Notes under the pieces: model-generated | The model's database searches: none | Told to the model about the DNA's origin: nothing | What the model saw: the letters and a program-made list of their open reading frames with translations, nothing else | Assembly: GCA_017451665.1 (NCBI GenBank) | Contig: JAFTNX010000194.1 | Span: 1 to 6,926 of the forward strand | Direction of reading: 5' to 3' | Length of the DNA: 6,926 nt | Origin: Oscillospiraceae bacterium | Lineage (GTDB): Bacteria; Bacillota; Clostridia; Oscillospirales; Ruminococcaceae | Part shown: piece after piece, positions 4,957 to 6,926 of the stretch | How positions within the stretch are numbered: the first letter of the stretch is position 1 | How the letters are laid out: every line of letters begins with the position of its first letter | Program-made: the position numbers and the translations under genes

Positions 4957-6225
4957 ATGGGTATGACCATGACTCAGAAAATTCTTGCAAAGCATGCAGG
5001 ACTTGACGAAGTAAAGGCCGGACAGCTTATTATGGCTGACCTTGATTTGGTTTTGGGAAACGACGTTACTTCTCCTGTTGCAATCAACGAATTTAACAAG
5101 GCTGGCTTTGACGGGATTTTTGACAGAAAAAAAGTTACAATGGTAATGGACCATTTTACTCCTAACAAGGACATAAAGGCTGCTACACTTTCAAAGCAGT
5201 GCAGAGATTTTTGCAACAAGTATGACATTGAGCATTTTTATGACGTAGGCGACATGGGAATTGAGCATGCACTTCTTCCTGAAAAAGGTCTTGTAATTCC
5301 TGGCGATTTGGTAATCGGTGCTGACTCACACACCTGTACATACGGCGCTCTCGGGGCGTTCTCAACAGGTGTTGGCTCAACTGATATGTGTGCTGGTATG
5401 GCTACCGGAAAAGCGTGGTTTAAAGTACCTTCTGCTATAAAATTCAACCTTACAGGAAAGCTTAACAAATACGTTTGTGCTAAAGACGTTATTTTACACA
5501 TCATCGGAATGATTGGTGTTGACGGCGCATTATACAAGTCAATGGAATTTGTTGGCGAAGGTGTGAGAAATCTTAGCGTTGAGGACAGACTTTGTATGGC
5601 AAACATGGCTATCGAAGCAGGTGGAAAAAACGGTATTTTTGAAGTTGACGAAAAGACCATTGAGTACGTTAAGGAAAAGACCGACAGAGAATTTACTGTA
5701 TTTACTGCTGATGAAGACGCTGAATACGATGAAGTTTATAACATTGATTTAAGCACTATCAAGCCTACTGTTGCATTCCCTCACCTCCCTGAAAACACAA
5801 GGACTTTTGATGAAATTGATGAAGTTATTATCGACCAGGTTGTTATCGGCTCATGCACAAACGGTAGAATTGAAGACCTTAGAGCTGCTGCTGAAATACT
5901 CAAAGGCAAAAGAATTGCCAAGAATGTAAGATGTATTATCATTCCTGCTACACAGAAAATCTGGAAAATGGCTATGAATGAAGGGCTTTTTGATATTTTC
6001 ATTGACGCAGGCTGTGTTGTTTCAACACCTACTTGCGGACCTTGTCTTGGTGGTCACATGGGTATTCTTGCAAAGGGCGAAAGAGCTGTTGCTACCACAA
6101 ACAGAAACTTTGTAGGACGTATGGGACACCCTGAAAGTGAAGTTTATCTTGCATCCCCTGTTGTTGCTGCTGCGTCAGCTATCACAGGTAAAATTTCTCA
6201 GCCAAGTGAAGTTATGGAGGGTTAA
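4957..6225 (+). CDS. leuC: 3-isopropylmalate dehydratase, large subunit
   Basis: With LeuD this cytoplasmic 4Fe-4S enzyme isomerises 2-isopropylmalate to 3-isopropylmalate in leucine synthesis. From the ATG at 4957 the product has 422 residues, the length of the shorter archaeal/clostridial LeuC/HacA type rather than the roughly 470-residue enterobacterial form. Visible aconitase-family marks are DSHTC (123-127), GSCTNGR with cluster ligand C300, and PTCGPCLGG with ligands C360 and C363. I prefer 4957 over the upstream in-frame ATG at 4948 because AAAGGA ends at 4947: that leaves no spacing for 4948 but 9 nt for 4957. leuD follows after 2 bp. The same family includes homoaconitase and citraconate-type hydro-lyases, but the leuD and leuB neighbours make the leucine role the best reading. 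It is probably activated by the divergent LysR protein. Confidence 0.95.
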   Translation: MGMTMTQKILAKHAGLDEVKAGQLIMADLDLVLGNDVTSPVAINEFNKAGFDGIFDRKKVTMVMDHFTPNKDIKAATLSKQCRDFCNKYDIEHFYDVGDMGIEHALLPEKGLVIPGDLVIGADSHTCTYGALGAFSTGVGSTDMCAGMATGKAWFKVPSAIKFNLTGKLNKYVCAKDVILHIIGMIGVDGALYKSMEFVGEGVRNLSVEDRLCMANMAIEAGGKNGIFEVDEKTIEYVKEKTDREFTVFTADEDAEYDEVYNIDLSTIKPTVAFPHLPENTRTFDEIDEVIIDQVVIGSCTNGRIEDLRAAAEILKGKRIAKNVRCIIIPATQKIWKMAMNEGLFDIFIDAGCVVSTPTCGPCLGGHMGILAKGERAVATTNRNFVGRMGHPESEVYLASPVVAAASAITGKISQPSEVMEG

Positions 6226-6227
6226 TT

Positions 6228-6707
6228 ATGAAGGCATTAGGAAAAGTACATAAATACGGCGACAACGTTGACACAGACGTAATTATCCCTGCAAGATATC
6301 TTAATTCTGCTGACGCAAAGGAGCTTGCTTCTCACTGTATGGAGGACATTGACGCTGACTTTGTAAACAAGGTTCAGGCAGGCGACATTATGGTTGCAGA
6401 GGCAAATTTTGGTTGTGGCTCATCAAGAGAGCACGCACCTATTGCAATCAAGGAAAGTGGGATTTCTTGTGTAATTGCTAAGACATTCGCAAGAATTTTT
6501 TACAGAAACGCTATTAACATCGGTCTTCCTATCATTGAATGTGTGGAAGCAAGCGAAAGAATTTCAGCAGGTGATGAAGTTGAAATCGACTTTGACACAG
6601 GCGTTATTACAAACAAAACCAAAAACGAAACATATCAGGGACAGCCTTTCCCTGAATTTCTCATTAACATTATAAACAAAAACGGGCTTCTCAACTCATT
6701 GAAATAA
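6228..6707 (+). CDS. leuD: 3-isopropylmalate dehydratase, small subunit
   Basis: The 159-residue product is the swivelling small subunit that completes the LeuCD active site. It is the short form typical of stand-alone archaeal/clostridial LeuD (enterobacterial LeuD is about 200). Key motifs are DTDVIIPARYL (15-25) and GCGSSREHAP, the substrate carboxylate-binding loop (about 62-71). The segment after PARYL (NSAD) corresponds to the loop that discriminates isopropylmalate from homoaconitate-type substrates; I cannot assign specificity from it with confidence. GGAGG at 6216-6220, inside the last leuC codons, gives 7-nt spacing to the ATG, and the 2-bp gap to leuC suggests coupled synthesis of the two subunits. 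Confidence 0.95.
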   Translation: MKALGKVHKYGDNVDTDVIIPARYLNSADAKELASHCMEDIDADFVNKVQAGDIMVAEANFGCGSSREHAPIAIKESGISCVIAKTFARIFYRNAINIGLPIIECVEASERISAGDEVEIDFDTGVITNKTKNETYQGQPFPEFLINIINKNGLLNSLK

Positions 6708-6726
6708 ACTTTACAGAGGTAGTATT

Positions 6727-6926
6727 ATGGAAAAGAAAATTGCTGTTATCAAGGGTGACGGTATCGGCCCTGAAATTGTGTGTGAGGCACAGAAAGTGCT
6801 TGACAAAGTAGGCGAAAAGTTCGGACACGTTTTTAATTACACAGATGTACTTATGGGTGGAATTGCCATTGACAAGACAGGCGTTCCCCTCCCTCAGGAT
6901 ACAATTGACGTTTGTCTTGCGTCGGA
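6727..6926 (+). CDS. leuB: 3-isopropylmalate dehydrogenase, N-terminal part, cut by the window edge
   Basis: This cytoplasmic NAD-dependent enzyme oxidises and decarboxylates 3-isopropylmalate to 2-ketoisocaproate, the step after LeuCD. Only 66 codons and two bases are in the window. They show the family opening KIAVIKGDGIGPEI and MGGIAIDKTGVPLP, the segment leading to the substrate-contact region. AGAGG at 6715-6719 precedes the ATG by 7 nt, and the gap to leuD is 19 bp with no terminator, so it is the third gene of the leuCDB operon. Related beta-decarboxylating dehydrogenases (isocitrate, homoisocitrate, tartrate) share the start, but the MGG-x-AID-x-TG-x-PLP pattern and the leuCD context favour LeuB. 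Confidence 0.94.
   Translation, partial: MEKKIAVIKGDGIGPEIVCEAQKVLDKVGEKFGHVFNYTDVLMGGIAIDKTGVPLPQDTIDVCLAS

Noticed and set aside
4948..4959. ATG 4948 as the leuC start
   Set aside because: The AAAGGA ribosome site abuts it with no spacing; ATG 4957 has a workable 9-nt spacing.
5238..5660. Minus-strand open frame of 140 codons inside leuC
   Set aside because: It lies entirely within the conserved leuC coding region on the other strand, with no ribosome binding site; a shadow frame.
6708..6726. Possible terminator or regulator between leuD and leuB
   Set aside because: The 19-bp gap holds only the leuB ribosome binding site, with no inverted repeat.

Overview
The window looks like a chromosomal segment of a low-GC Gram-positive, Clostridia-type bacterium (Ruminococcaceae/Oscillospiraceae-like is my guess). 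The evidence is AT-rich DNA, GGAGG-type ribosome binding sites, a T-box leader, extended -10 promoters, and a small stand-alone leuC/leuD pair of the archaeal/clostridial type. The genus is an inference; no sequence search was possible. Nothing looks mobile: I saw no transposase, integrase, CRISPR array, tRNA or rRNA.

Layout. (1) 1-813, minus strand: the N-terminal 271 codons of threonine ammonia-lyase (ilvA), running off the left edge. (2) 814-1279: the ilvA leader, a well-formed T-box riboswitch with Stem I, Stem III, T-box sequence, antiterminator and terminator, preceded by a good sigma-A promoter. The best specifier codon is AUC (Ile). (3) 1280-2401, plus strand: a secreted lipoprotein with a Thr-rich tether and an HExxH metallopeptidase-like domain. 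(4) 2415-2453: a strong terminator that works in both directions. (5) 4827-2443, minus strand: a tight three-gene operon of a LysR-type regulator, a flavodoxin-fold protein with a compact four-Cys motif, and an EamA/DMT transporter with a TTG start. (6) 4828-4956: a compact divergent regulatory region with two face-to-face overlapping promoters and an array of three alternating half-sites that includes a perfect T-N11-A LysR box. (7) 4957 to the right edge, plus strand: leuC, leuD and the start of leuB.

How it fits together. IlvA feeds threonine carbon into isoleucine synthesis, and LeuCDB convert 2-isopropylmalate to the leucine precursor 2-ketoisocaproate, so both ends of the window serve branched-chain amino acid synthesis. 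They appear to be controlled differently: ilvA by a tRNA-sensing T-box, and leuCDB probably by the divergently encoded LysR protein, whose likely box is centred near -65 of the predicted leuC start. The flavoprotein and transporter are transcribed with the regulator. Their substrates are unknown.

Most of the window is ordinary metabolism with clear regulation. The parts most worth a second look are the lysR/leuC control region, the T-box, the palindrome inside the ilvA promoter, and the uncharacterised lipoprotein and flavoprotein/transporter pair.
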